NCBI GenBank assembly: GCA_037200685.1
Contig: JBBCIG010000008.1
Span: forward strand, 248,001 to 312,000
Origin: JAJKIP01 sp037200685
GTDB lineage: Bacteria; Bacteroidota; Bacteroidia; Chitinophagales; Chitinophagaceae
DNA length: 64,000 nt
Reading direction: 5' to 3'
Program-made: the position numbers and the translations under genes
The notes under the pieces: generated by a model
Seen by the model: only the letters and a program-made list of their open reading frames with translations
Databases searched by the model: none
Told to the model about the DNA's origin: nothing
Part shown: positions 27,895 through 39,578 of the stretch, one piece after another
How the letters are laid out: each line of letters opens with the position of its first letter
Numbering within the stretch: the stretch's first letter is position 1

Positions 27895-29349
27895 ATGATC
27901 GCCGGGGTTAAGAATAAAGATTATTCCTTTGGCATTTTTGCAGCGCTTTTTATTCTTGTCGCCGCTTTTGCTGCTTTTACACAGTTGTATTACCTGGCCG
28001 CCATTCCTTTTATTCTTTTATTTTTTTATGAAGGTTGGCGTTCCCTGCAAATGATTTTTCTTATTTTATTATTCGCCCTTCCGTTCTCCGCGGAATTCCA
28101 GTTTTCGGAAACATTGGGAACGGACTTGCCGGATGAATTTTTAATGATCATTGTATCTGTTTTTTTCTTTTGTTACTGGATATATAGGCCAGCTGTTTTA
28201 CCAAAAAAAACAGCACAACATCCGTTGATTATTCTTTTATTAATAAGCTTGTGCTGGTCGTTAGTTAGTGTTTTATTTTCCACCACGCCATTGATTTCTT
28301 TTAAATTTTTATTGGCAAAAAGCTGGTATATCGGCGCTTTTGTAATCGCTGCTTTGATTTTTTTTACTGAAAAACAAATGATTAGAAAGGCGATAACAGC
28401 CTTGGTTGCTGCGATGGTACTAGTTACAATCATCACAATGGTCAGGCATTCGCAATATGCATTAAAGTTTGCTGATATTAATAAAGCGCTGCAACCATTT
28501 TTTCGTAACCATGTCAATTATTCAGCTTTACTGGTTTGTATTATTCCCATCCTGTTTGCGTATTGGCGATCTGTAAAGAAAGCAAAGAGTAAAATTTTTA
28601 TAGGAATAATAGTTGCTTTGATGCTTGTCGCCTTATATTTTTCTTATGCAAGGGGTGCATGGCTGGCATTGATTACGGGCATTATTGCCGGATGGCTTAT
28701 TAAAAGAAAAGGATTGGTTATCGGCTATATTGTTTTTATAGTAGTGTCGATCAGCGTTGTGTTTTGGATAAAAAGCAATGACCGTTACCTGCAGTACGCT
28801 CATGATTATAAAACTACCATCTGGCATGAGAATTTTGAAGAACATCTTGCGGCTACCTATCATTTGAAAGATGCTTCCACTGCTGAAAGGTTTTATCGCT
28901 GGATAGCAGGTGTGAGAATGATAAAAGACAGGCCGCTGACTGGTTTCGGGCCTAATTCATTTTATAATAATTATAAACCTTATACCATCCCGCTTTTTAA
29001 AACGTGGGTGAGTGATAACAAAGAACATTCCACTGTCCATAATTATTTTTTATTAATCGCTATTGAACAAGGAATCCCCGGTCTTATTATTTTTCTAGTA
29101 TTGGCTGGGATGATGCTATATTATGCACAGCATCTTTATCACCGGGTGAAAGATGGTTTTTATAAAACAATAGCAATTGTTTCAGGGGTAGTGCTGACGA
29201 TGATTATTACTGTAAATTTTTTGAGCGATTTAATAGAGACGGATAAGATCGGAAGTCTTTTCTTTTTATGCTTATCAATTCTAGTCGTTACTGATGTTAA
29301 TACAAGAAAGGAATTAGATCTTGCCACGGACATTCAACGCATCCCGTAA
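27895..29349 (+). CDS. O-antigen ligase/polymerase family protein
   Basis: A 484-aa membrane protein with about twelve helices. The Wzy_C/WaaL region around residues 255-400 contains FSYARGAWLALITG, the long periplasmic loop with GFGPNSFYNNY, and HNYFLLIAIEQGIPGL. The ATG at 27895 is one base after the Wzz stop codon. It either polymerises repeat units or ligates them to a lipid. The 3' end overlaps the convergent ABC permease by 36 bp. Confidence 0.85.
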   Translation: MIAGVKNKDYSFGIFAALFILVAAFAAFTQLYYLAAIPFILLFFYEGWRSLQMIFLILLFALPFSAEFQFSETLGTDLPDEFLMIIVSVFFFCYWIYRPAVLPKKTAQHPLIILLLISLCWSLVSVLFSTTPLISFKFLLAKSWYIGAFVIAALIFFTEKQMIRKAITALVAAMVLVTIITMVRHSQYALKFADINKALQPFFRNHVNYSALLVCIIPILFAYWRSVKKAKSKIFIGIIVALMLVALYFSYARGAWLALITGIIAGWLIKRKGLVIGYIVFIVVSISVVFWIKSNDRYLQYAHDYKTTIWHENFEEHLAATYHLKDASTAERFYRWIAGVRMIKDRPLTGFGPNSFYNNYKPYTIPLFKTWVSDNKEHSTVHNYFLLIAIEQGIPGLIIFLVLAGMMLYYAQHLYHRVKDGFYKTIAIVSGVVLTMIITVNFLSDLIETDKIGSLFFLCLSILVVTDVNTRKELDLATDIQRIP

Positions 29350-30396
29350 CCCGTTTCCCAATAAATTAAAAGCAAGTACCAGCAACATGATCGCAAAACC
29401 CGGCGCTAATGCCAGCATGGGGTTTTGGGTAATAATAAAATTGTAATTCTCTTTTATCATCAATCCCCAGCTGGGTTGAGGTGGTTGTACACCGATACCT
29501 AAAAAACTTAATCCAGCTTCAATAACTATTGCTGATGCGAAATTGGATGCGGCAATAACAATCACAGGCCCCATGATATTCGGCCAGATATGTTTTACAA
29601 TTATCCTGAAATGCGAAAATCCTAATGCCCTTGTAGCTTCCACGTATTCACGTTCCCTTTCTGCCAGTACTTGTCCTCTTACCAACCTGGCTACATTCAC
29701 CCACATGGTTAACCCGATAGCAATAAACACCTGCCAGAACCCTTTTCCTAACGCTAATGTGATGGCGAACACTAATAATAATGTAGGAATGCTCCAGATA
29801 ACATTGATGAACCACATAATGATATCATCTGTTTTCCCTCTATAATATCCGGCCAGCGAACCTAGTATCAAACCAATAGAAAGAGAAATGATCACGGTGA
29901 TTAATCCCACACTTAGGCTTACCCTTGTGCCAACGATGAGGCGGCTTAATATATCCCGGCCAAATTTATCCGTACCCACTAAAAATTTCTTTGTTTCTAT
30001 TGGAGCAGGTGCAAGTTGATTGGTATGATAGGACTGACGCTCACTCAAACCTTCATCAATAAATTTTTGAACGATAATACTATCACCTATTTTTTCATTG
30101 CTTACGACAGGAACGAAATAATATTCATCTTCTTTTCCCGATAATAATTGAGTCAGGAAGCTTGGAGTAGCAACTGAGTTTCTTTTTACTTTAATAAAAT
30201 CCTGTTTGAACCCCGGCTTATTGCCTCCTATTTCAAGAATGATCCTGTTTGCATTTGGTGAAGAATCGGGAGCAATAAAATAAGCGAAAACCGCAATGAA
30301 AATGCAAATAACGATGATGATCAATCCAAAGACTGCTCCTTTATTTTTTCTTAGCCTTCGCCACGCAGCAGACCAAAATGATTGGGATTGAGCCAT
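29314..30396 (-). CDS. peptide-type ABC transporter permease (OppC/DppC family)
   Basis: A 360-aa inner-membrane permease. It has the OppC N-terminal helix (GAVFGLIIIVICIFIAVFAYF), a long periplasmic insertion of about 100 residues, the binding-protein-dependent transport domain with five helices, and the EAA loop EYVEATRALGFSHFRIIVKHIWP. GTDKFGRDILSRLIVG is a strong family signature. No other transporter component is adjacent, so partner genes lie elsewhere. Confidence 0.88.
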   Translation of the reverse strand: MAQSQSFWSAAWRRLRKNKGAVFGLIIIVICIFIAVFAYFIAPDSSPNANRIILEIGGNKPGFKQDFIKVKRNSVATPSFLTQLLSGKEDEYYFVPVVSNEKIGDSIIVQKFIDEGLSERQSYHTNQLAPAPIETKKFLVGTDKFGRDILSRLIVGTRVSLSVGLITVIISLSIGLILGSLAGYYRGKTDDIIMWFINVIWSIPTLLLVFAITLALGKGFWQVFIAIGLTMWVNVARLVRGQVLAEREREYVEATRALGFSHFRIIVKHIWPNIMGPVIVIAASNFASAIVIEAGLSFLGIGVQPPQPSWGLMIKENYNFIITQNPMLALAPGFAIMLLVLAFNLLGNGLRDALNVRGKI

Positions 30397-30697
30397 AGAC
30401 GAAAGGTAAGCTAAGAGATTAAAAGAGAAAAGGAGTTTTTGAGCTAAGAGGAGAAAGGAGAAAAGGAGATAAGGAGTTGTTCGTAATGTTATTTTTTCCT
30501 CTCAGCCTTCGCCTAAATTTGTTTCAAAATAAAAGAGCTATGAATATAATTTTAAAGTTGTCAACAACTCTTTTTCTCCTTTTGTCTTTTAATCTCTTAG
30601 ACTTTGATCAAATTAGCTCAAAGAAAGATTGAACGATTATTATATTGAAATTACGAACAACTCTTTTCCTTCTTTTCTCTTTTAATCTCTTAGCCTC
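30397..30697. repeat. CTAAGAGATTAAAAGAGAAAAGGAG inverted repeat spacer
   Basis: A left arm near 30410-30475 (units of AAGAGATTAAAAGAGAAAAG and GGAGAAAAGGAG) is matched by reverse-complement arms near 30570-30600 and 30660-30700 (TCTTTTAATCTCTTAG). The same unit type reappears at 61885-62315. No gene is visible. Confidence 0.6.
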
Positions 30698-31813
30698 TTA
30701 GCTAACCCTGCGCCCCTTCCACTCATACTTCCCAAACTGGCTGAATAAACCCGATACAATGGTATAAAGAATATGCAATGGTTGAAAGAAAAAGAAATAA
30801 CCCATCAGCTTTTGCTTATTGAAAAAAGAGGCGACAGAATAGACGAAAGGAAATTCAATAATTGTTTTGGCGACCCATAATCCTGCGACCCAAAGCCAAT
30901 ATTGCTTAAACCAAAAACCTGCAATCGCCAACGCTAAAAAGAAAGATTGAATAAATAAACCATTAATAAGACAAGGAAAATTCTTTTATCATCATAGCTT
31001 CTTGCTTTGCTCGCCCAGCGGATACGCTGGTTAAAAAATGATTTCCATGTCTTCATCGGTTGTGTGGAGACAATAGCTTCTTTGGATTTTAAATAATGAA
31101 CTTTTGCAGGATGTTGTTTCCATATTTTATGCATCAGCAACATATCATCACCTGAAGCAATCTTGTCAATGCCGACGAAACCATATACATCATAGAACAT
31201 TTTTCTTTTGTAAGCCAGGTTAGCGCCATTGCACATGGAATGAATATTTTTATAAACTGAGGCACCTGTTATTCCCTGTAAGGTTAGAAAATCCAATGCC
31301 TGGAAAATTTGGAGCAAAGAAGAATTATTTTCAAAAACAACCGGCGCTGTTATAAAAACGGATCCTTTTTGTTGCTGGAAAGAGACAATAGTTTGTAGCC
31401 ATTTTTTTTCCCGGTTCGCAATCCGCATCCGTAGTAACAATTAACTCTCCTGTTGCTGCGGCGATACCTGTTTCAATTGCTTTCTTTTTATAGGAGTTAA
31501 TGTTATCATCTTTTAAAGAAATCAATTTTACTCTGGGAAATGTAGACACAATATTCGTAGTTCCATCTTCTGAGTGATCATCTACTACAATTATTTCGAA
31601 TGACTCTTTTGGATAAGTTTGTTCATTCAATGCGTTTAAAAGCTTTCCAATATTTTCTTCTTCATTTCTCGCAGGAATGATTACAGATATTTTTATAGAA
31701 GAACGCCCATTGCCAGGAATAAAATTGGGAATTGACTTCCAGCTTTGCCAGTAGTAAATAATGAGCAGGCTATAAGAAACGAAAAAAAATATGATAATAA
31801 ATAATAGAATCAT
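30698..31813 (-). pseudogene. family 2 glycosyltransferase, frameshifted
   Basis: About 371 codons. It has an N-terminal membrane helix, then the GT-A core: ISVIIPARNEEENIGKLLNA, IIVVDDHSEDGTT, and the metal motif TTDADC. The acceptor motif QxxRW (QRIRWASKARSYDD) and C-terminal membrane helices complete a processive-type GT2. Frame 1 breaks near 31413, where eight A replace an expected seven after CCGGG. Frame 2 breaks near 30938, where one T seems to be missing in CTTTCTTTTTAG. Both are homopolymer-length changes. Part of the polysaccharide region. Confidence 0.78.
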
Positions 31814-31841
31814 GCGGTAATACCAACAAATCTACTCATTG

Positions 31842-32664
31842 CTAATTAAACAAGGCTTCCACTATTTCCCCCGCATACTTCTCATGCAACACCTGGTGAC
31901 CCGCATTAATAATATTCAGTGTACAATATTCCTCAATTCCTTTCCTGAATTTTTCTCCGCGGGTGGAGAGAATAATGCGGTCGTGCTTGCCATATACTAA
32001 CACAACTTTTGTTTTGTTTTCCTTGATCAGTGATTTAGTCTTTTTCAAACCAGGATTTAATTTTCTCAATACCGTCCATCGTTCATACAATTGCTTCCTT
32101 ACTTCTTTATCGCCTATATAATAATTAACGAATTTAAAAATGCTTGCATTGACGAACCCGAGCCGGTTCAATATTTTTAAAAAACCAAAGAACCACGAGG
32201 GATGCTTCATCGTGAATGCAAAAAGCCTGTTGCCGATCCACGTTTGCGTTGAAAGCCAGTACCAGAAATTCACTTTCAATCCATCCGGCGCTAACAATAT
32301 CATTTTCCCGACTTTTTCTTTATTCGATTGATAAAAACTTAAAGCGACCCCTGCCACCAAGGCTAAAACCTAAAAGAAAAAGTTGACGGTTGCCCGGTGA
32401 TAGTTGACCGGCCGGCAACCGGCTATCATCTGCGATCACTTGTTCATATATTGATTGAATAATAACGGAGAGATCATCGTTAGTGAACTTCAGTCCTTCT
32501 TTCCACTGGGTTTTCCCATGAAAGGGAAGATCAAGTGAAATAAAAATAAACTGGCCGCCTGCATATTTTTCCAGGAATTGATAGCTGCCGGCATCTTCTC
32601 CATAGCCATGAAAACAGATAACTACCTGCGGCCTGTGCCAAGCAATAATAACTTATCTCCCGAT
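31842..32664 (-). pseudogene. alpha/beta hydrolase, frameshifted
   Basis: The C-terminal frame (31842-32360) carries the acid and base of the triad (YGKHDRIIL and INAGHQVLHEKY). The N-terminal half continues in another frame upstream: QVVICFHGYGEDAGSYQFLE, LDLPFHGKT and the nucleophile elbow GFSLGGR. The break at about 32350 is one extra G in GGCAGGGGTCGC. The start codon is not resolved: the preceding sequence meets a TAA at 32675-32677. Substrate unknown. Confidence 0.65.
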
Positions 32665-32674
32665 TTTTTATATG

Positions 32675-33963
32675 TTAAAAGCCGGTGCTCCAGCTATAGT
32701 TTTGTAACATATAAGTATGTTGTCCCTGTAAATCTTGCGGCACATTCGGATCAGTCACTAGTAATGCATGAACCATTTCATGTAAAACGGCAGAAAAGAT
32801 AAATTCTTGTGAGCCGCCGTTAATTTCCACCTTAGAAAATGCAATTGATATGAGGCTGTCAGTGTTCATAGTGGTTTCTGCAGGCATACCCGTTGAAACA
32901 TACATTGGAGAATAAAAAGCAAGGCTATATGGGCTATTAGAACTAAAGGTATTACGAACAAGTTTCGAAATTGAATCGGAAGATTTTATCAGTAATGTGT
33001 CAATTGCATTTTTAAGACACTTATAGCTTGTATTGTTAGTAATAGTATCCTCAGGTGCAGGCGGATCATCGTTTATGAGGACCTTCCTCTGCCGCATACC
33101 AATCGAGATATTCATCGACGTTTGACCACAAGCCGGAGTCATAATATGACATGACCCCCCCCGATATTGAATTCGTTATAACTGTCAGGATAATATATAT
33201 TTCCTATAACGACAGCGCCTCCTGATTGAATGTATAGTAATCAAGATAACCGTCGTTATCGTTGTCGTAAAAACTATATTCAGTGCCATTATATACGATC
33301 ACAATTACAGGGATATTTTCCCCCTTCTTCGGGAGGACCACCGGGATCACCTCCGCCTCCATTTAACTGCATGGGAGGGTTGCGGATTGTTACCTGGAGC
33401 AACTCGATCTTCATTTGACCTACCGATAATACGCTTTTCGTCCCGCTAGTCATGCTTACTTGGATAAATCCATTAGTCGGGGAATTTATATCGAGTGATT
33501 TTAATTTACGAGGATTCCATTTAACAACTTTCGTGGAAATAAGTGTTCTATCTCATTATAAAAGCTATAAATCAATTGAGGAAATTGATTTTTTTTGAAA
33601 GCTTTTATATAGTCGGTACTTCCCGCAGCAAGACCTGCTCCGATGGATATGCCTAGGCTTTTTGACTACCTAAAGTACTTTCAGATTTGATACTCGTAGA
33701 TAATGTTTTATTCGTCTTGTAAGCTACGATACCTGTCCCCAAACTTTTAAAAGCCCTCGTAGAAAATACTTTTTTGATATGGCTAATTCTATATCCGGAG
33801 TAATTGAAATAATCTCCGATTCTTTTACAGATATAAGATTCGATTGATTAAGCGTCTGATTTTTTTTATAAGGTCCGTATTCTATCGAGGGATTGATCAT
33901 ATGTTGTTGTGCGAAGATCGAAATGGATAACAACAAAAACGGCACTATTGCAATTTTGCGCAT
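32675..33963 (-). pseudogene. secreted protein with HExxH motif, multiply frameshifted
   Basis: Starts at ATG 33963 with a signal peptide (MRKIAIVPFLLLSISIFAQQ). Coding sense then moves between frames: IGAGLAAGSTDYIKAFKKNQ, GFIQVSMTSGTKSVLSVGQM, a glycine/proline segment LNGGGGDPGGPPEEGG, an EF-hand-like YDNDNDGYLDYYTF, then VDEYLDWYAAEEGPHKR. The last frame (32675-33142) has AVLHEMVHALL, a zinc-peptidase HExxH, and ends SWSTGF. The family is unrecognised; a secreted metallopeptidase is an inference from the motif alone. Confidence 0.5.
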
Positions 33964-34232
33964 AAGAAAAGGTTTGGTTATTTGTAAATGTAGTATTGCC
34001 GTCAACCACGAACAATATAACCCGAGCATGAAAAATCATGTTTAGGACATAGATCTTCATGCCTAGTGGCCAAACGTTCTGCCATACATTAGCTTAGATA
34101 AGTAATCAATTAATAGTTGTTTGCATAAGAGGAACCTGGAAATGCATTCATCGGTATTGTGTTTGAGACGATAAAATAGCAGTTTTTTATATATCGCGGT
34201 TTCCTCAAAATCCACATCTCATTCCTATCCAT

Positions 34233-37200
34233 TTACCTTTCTACCAAATTGATTGCTTTTGAAGCCGCATTACGTAGATGCGGGATATGTAGCATTTTGT
34301 CAAACATATCGAGACAATTTTCCTTTATTTCAAATTCTTCTTTACTATCACCAATCCGTTATAAATTGAAAGTACCAATTGCATAGGCGCTTCCCCATAA
34401 TAATTAGACCGGGTCATATCAGACTTCACAAACTTGTCAAAATTTGTTATCAGTTGGACGCACTTAGCAGGTTGTTTTTTTGTAAAAGGCAATACATACT
34501 GACAGAAATATCCTGGCGACTGTAAAAATACTTTTGATTTGGAGTAGCTTAATAACAAAGGATAAACCGCATCAAAATGCTCTGACGGTAATCGAAGAAA
34601 TGAAGTGGAATATTCATGGACAATTTCTGAATCAGTATGATCAAATAAAAGTTCGAACAATTCGGCACATCTAGCATTTAATGTCCCCATTTTTATTAAT
34701 TAGATTAGAAGGATGAATAGCCACGTCTATAATTGCAGCCTTGGCATGAACACTTTTCTTCAACAAGTCAAAGAGTAGAGGTTCACTATCTTTCTTATTG
34801 TTACCCATGCCTTTGCCAATGTTATCGCCAGAGCCTTGGCCTCATTTTTATCCAAAGTCATATTATTGCTTTCACAAAGTAAATCCTTCATCCTTTCGAA
34901 AAATTGCTTGGAAAAGTAGTCAGCAGACCAAAATGACTCTTTTATTAATTGTGAATTGTCCTCTAAAGTCTCTTGAAAAATCTCAAAAGCAGTTTCCGGA
35001 TCGTCATTAAGCAAATAGGCACTTTGATGTGCAAGAACACATCGCACACAAATTAACTTTTCATTCTTTGCAATCCATTTCATTACCCAAATAATTTGTT
35101 CCGAAATTGTTTCTCTTGTATTCTTAGCAGGCGATCTATACATGCACCCCGGACAGAATAGAGACCCTTGGATAAAGGGTCAGTTAAATCGTCCTTTTCA
35201 GGATTTTCATTTTCAACTGCCTGCTGGCATAAAAAATCAACAATTATCTTACTTAAGGACTTACTTTCACTGAGATAGTCGATATTCCAAATAAAAGTCT
35301 AATCAGCTCATCGGATAATTTTAGCTTGACAATATCCTCAGAAAATTTACAAACTAAGGCGGGATTATACTTTGCTTTTACTAAACCGCTTAATCCATAA
35401 ATAACATAATCAGGATGAATTTGTTTGTCTTTTATAATTCGATTAATAAGGTCTACGAAAAATTCAGGTCTTTCAGATACCTCACTTTCAAAAGCACGAC
35501 AATGCTCCAACATGCTCCCTTTATTGTAATTGTTATTTCTGTAGAAATCCGGGGTAATTTTTAAGAACGTCTTACCCCAATCATCCAATGACATGAACTT
35601 GTATCTATCTTTCTGATACGGCGCATAGACGCCAGCCATGACTACTACATACGGCTCCTTATCTTCAATTTTTCCCGAATTTCCGATGTAATTCCTGGAA
35701 TCGCTGTTTTGCTTTAAAGTGCTCAAATAATTTATCCTGCGGGATCGCCGATAAATACTGGTAAAGAGTACGTCCATGACCCCTGAATATATGTTTCTTA
35801 TGTGTACCCGGCTCGGTAAATACACCCGATTCCCTTGGAATATTTATGGAAAGCAAATACTCAATAAATTTCTTTCTTTCCTGTACTTCCAAATAAGAAA
35901 AAGCTTCCCCAATAGCTTTGCGTAATAGATATTGCAGCTTATCACTATGTTCAAATCCGTGATTCCTCCCGATAAATACAGTTAGTTTGGCAATATGAGT
36001 TGCATAGCTTTCGGGTTTTGCCAAATAACCATAGAGCAGAAGGCGAAGCTGTGTGGATGACTTTGACCTGCTAAATTTTGCAATATGTTCTTTAAAAAGC
36101 GGATTTTCTTCTTTAGCCATTTTTTCTAACACATCAATAAATATTTCCATCAATTCGTCTTGACCGTGGGTGTTATCTCTATGCTGATAGTCCCAGAAAG
36201 CAGGTCGTCATGCAATAATTGCCCATTCATCCGTGAATACTTCGTTCTGAAATAATTTTACCGATAGCCTGTTTAATAAGCTGATAGGCCTTTTCCAAAT
36301 CTTCAGAAGCAAGTTTTCTCAATAATTCGCTTTCTGAATGTTCAAACAAAATTTTAGAAGATCCTTTCCCCAAGGTTGCTTGCCTTGCTTAATAGCATTT
36401 TCGCGTATTCTTCAAATACCCAATCCTTGCGTGTTGCCATAGCCTGCTCCATCATGTGCCCATATGAAAGTCACTTTTTGCAACATCCTTTCTAATCCGT
36501 CCAAACAACAAGATTGCATTATCGTCCCAGTGTTGCAGAAAATAAAGAAAATTAGAAACTAGATTATTGGATAACCTACTTTTAGAAAGCTTCATAAGGT
36601 ATTTCCCAACTTCTGGACTCGCAGTGTTAGCATTTCTATTGATAAGATTTATAACAGCATTTCTATACTGCTCTGATCTTGAAAAGAGAAATTTATTCAA
36701 TAGCCCTTCTACAATTAAAAAGTTTATCCATTCCACTTTGTTAATGGACTCGATAAAAAGCAACTGATACTCAGTTCCTATTATTTTTTCCTTCACAAAA
36801 TTCTTTTCTTTCTCATGAGGGCTTTCTACATAACCGAATGATAATATGACAAGCTCTTTAATGTGAAATCGGATCGAATCAAGCTTTATTAGTTGATCAA
36901 CTAATTTGACATAACTTGTCAAATCATAATCTCTCAGATAGCCAAAATGATTTTTAGGCATGAGCGAATAAACAAGCCTTGATTATTCTCGTTTAAATAC
37001 TCAAAAATATTCTTCTTGGTTTCTACAAACTGTTTAGCGAATACAAAATCATAAAATGTTTGATGAAATACTTGAATTTGTTTCGTTCCTTTCTGTTGAA
37101 CAATTCCTTCGCTTTCCAGAACCGTCAGTGCCTCATCGTCAAATGGAACCGATGAAACGACCAGTGATTGTTCAGAATACATTCGATCAACAATTTTATA

Positions 37201-38731
37201 CAAAGTATTCCGGCACGAGTTGATCAACTCTTTCGATTTCTTCTTTACAAGTTTCTCTTTCCAGAATAGGCTATACAAATCATACAACGAATGAATCTGG
37301 GACAGCTCCGCATCCTGATAAACCTGGCAAAAAAGTTCAAGATGAAGTGGAGTTTGCAACAAGTTTAATAGCCTACTGTCAGATATATTTACTTTGGTTG
37401 TTTTTAGAATTGATCCTACTTCGGACACGTCCAATAAAGCTGCATCTATGATTTTATGTTTTTGCAGTGGGATCAGGTCGGCATCATAGCTTAAGTCATA
37501 TTCCCTGCATGAAACAACAATGCGAACACCGGGATTCGTTTTTAATTTGTGGATCAGCAGCGTGTATGTCTGGATATATTCCCTATTTGCAGATAAAGCC
37601 TGTGACAAGGCATCAATCTGGTCAATTATCACGATGACTTTTTCGAACTCATTAGTTAGTATATCAATACTATCGACTAATGATGTGGATAGCCCCAATT
37701 TCTTCTCCAGGTTGTCTACAGACTCTCCTTTACTGATATCTGCCTTTAAAGCTATAATCGGCAGTTCATCTTTCTTTAACTCATAATAAAGCTGCCGCAG
37801 AATAACAGTTTTCCCCTGAGCCAGCCGCACCTTTCAAAACTGCTATGTTTTTATTCTCTTTAATAGGTGATTTTATCCAGTCCACAAGAGAAGTTGTTAC
37901 TTTCCGTTTGAGATATGGCTGACCTGCGGTAGAAAATGTAAACTTTACCTGCTCTGACAAGTAACAGGATGCAGCTTCAAATTCCCGGAGTATTGTAGGT
38001 ACTGAAGGTTTTTGCTTTGTAATTATTTTTTCCAACGTTTGTCTCGTCTCCTCCATCAATACGCTATCAACCACCATTGCGACCTCGAAAAATTTTTTAG
38101 CAACTTCCGAATTGTATGCTTTGCGTAATAATAGATCGATATCTGTTGGAATAACCAATTCTATTTTGATACTTTGAAGTATCGCAAGCAATTCAATTAT
38201 AATCTCGTCCTTGTTCACATCCTTCAACTGTTGGCTGCTGCTAATAACTTGCGCTACCCATCCATTCAGGCCTTCCTGTCTTGCAATGCTTGTATTAAAA
38301 GTCTTCAGAAATGTAGAACAATCGGAATCAAATCCTGCTGAAGCAGCGAAGAAGTAAACAAAAGAAGAAATATCAGGTAATAGGTCACGATTTTGAATAG
38401 AGTATAATGCATATCTGATAATCTCTTTAGCACAAATACCAATAGCGAGGGATTTACTTTTTGACGAATGCTTGCACTGTATAATCCCGGATATCTTTTC
38501 ATCATTATAAAGAACACAATCTCTCCCGTTATCCCTAACCCCGGACATCAATTGAATCTTCTCATAAGAGATATATTCATGCTGAATTTCATTTCGGTAT
38601 AGGCAGTACATCAATCGCTCGAAATCATAATGCTCTAATTGGTCAAATCGGAAATCTTTACCGCTAAAAGAACTCGGTTTCTTTTCCACACTAATGCTAT
38701 CCAATTTAGGATTCTCAAAAGACAGGTTCAT
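34233..38731 (-). pseudogene. Avs-like STAND NTPase with N-terminal PD-(D/E)XK nuclease, frameshifted
   Basis: One ~1,500-codon gene in pieces. Residues 30-90 form a restriction-nuclease-like domain (E39, GRD with D71, IIQC-K87), like Mrr-type effectors of Avs antiviral proteins. The P-loop reads VLKGAAGSGKT when one extra G at about 37820 is removed. Walker B is VIVIIDQIDAL and a downstream motif is VVSCREYDL. A PLHLELF segment and long helical-repeat sensor region follow, ending HLRNAASKAINLVER at 34233. Frames change near 37820, 36950, 36450, 36150, 35740, 35275, 35115, 34740 and 34365. STAND proteins recognise phage proteins and activate their effector. Here either inactivated or misread. 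Confidence 0.72.
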
Positions 38732-38975
38732 TGCGAGTATTTACATAAAAATACCAGAAATTCTAATTTAAACTTGAAGTCATATAGATGCGACAGGAGT
38801 TCCATTTATCTATGTCACAAAGTTCGGCCCATGTCAGTACGGGCTTACAAGGAGTTCGGCATAAACACAATATCTGCGCACATAGCTAACATTTATTCCG
38901 CTCCTCCTTGCGCTGGTTCAGCCGTGGGCCGGGAATCGCTTCATAATCAATTCTTAAAACTTAAAAAAATGAATT

Positions 38976-39446
38976 ATGGAAAGCGAATTAAAACAGTTGT
39001 CGGGACAAAAAGTATCGGAAGTAGAACTGGTCTACAAATCAAATGTGAAAGCTTCCCAACGTCCGAGAATCACTTGTTCCAAAGACTCAGCAGATTTACT
39101 GAGAACGCTATGGAATGAAAACAACATCGAACTACTTGAGCAATTTAAGATCCTGCTCATGAACCGCGGAAACAAGGTTTTGGGTTACGTCGAACTTTCA
39201 AGCGGCGGCGTGACCGGAACTGTAGCTGATCCAAAGTTAATTTTCATGGCCGCACTCAAATCAAATGCTTGCGCCATTATTATCAGTCACAATCACCCTT
39301 CGGGTAATTTAAAACCAAGCGCGGCAGACGAACAATTGACACAGAAAATTAAAAGCGCCGGTCAGTTGCTTGACATTTCACTTCTCGATCACATCATCAT
39401 GACCACCGAAGGATACTATAGCTTCGCAGACGAAGGACTACTCTAG
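38976..39446 (+). CDS. RadC/JAB domain protein of mobile elements
   Basis: A 156-aa protein with the JAB/RadC metalloprotease-like core: a SHNHPSGNLKPSAAD motif giving H-x-H...D zinc ligands. It lacks the N-terminal helix-hairpin-helix of chromosomal RadC. Such short forms are frequent in Bacteroidota conjugative and mobilisable elements; their role is unknown. Its direction is opposite to that of the STAND gene. Confidence 0.85.
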   Translation: MESELKQLSGQKVSEVELVYKSNVKASQRPRITCSKDSADLLRTLWNENNIELLEQFKILLMNRGNKVLGYVELSSGGVTGTVADPKLIFMAALKSNACAIIISHNHPSGNLKPSAADEQLTQKIKSAGQLLDISLLDHIIMTTEGYYSFADEGLL

Positions 39447-39578
39447 TCCTTTCTTATTCATGGCCCGCGCTGCAAATCAGGCCGACGTCAACAATTTCGC
39501 TAATCCTTTCCTTTGCCTCGTTCCTTTGCATACAGGGCATTTGTCGATCTTAACAGTTAGATAAACAATGCGGACAGT

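Noticed and set aside
38996..39005. Left att copy (TGTCGGGAC, matching the tRNA-Arg 3' end)
   Set aside because: Only 9 bases match, they are inside the RadC/JAB coding sequence, and flanks differ; chance is sufficient.
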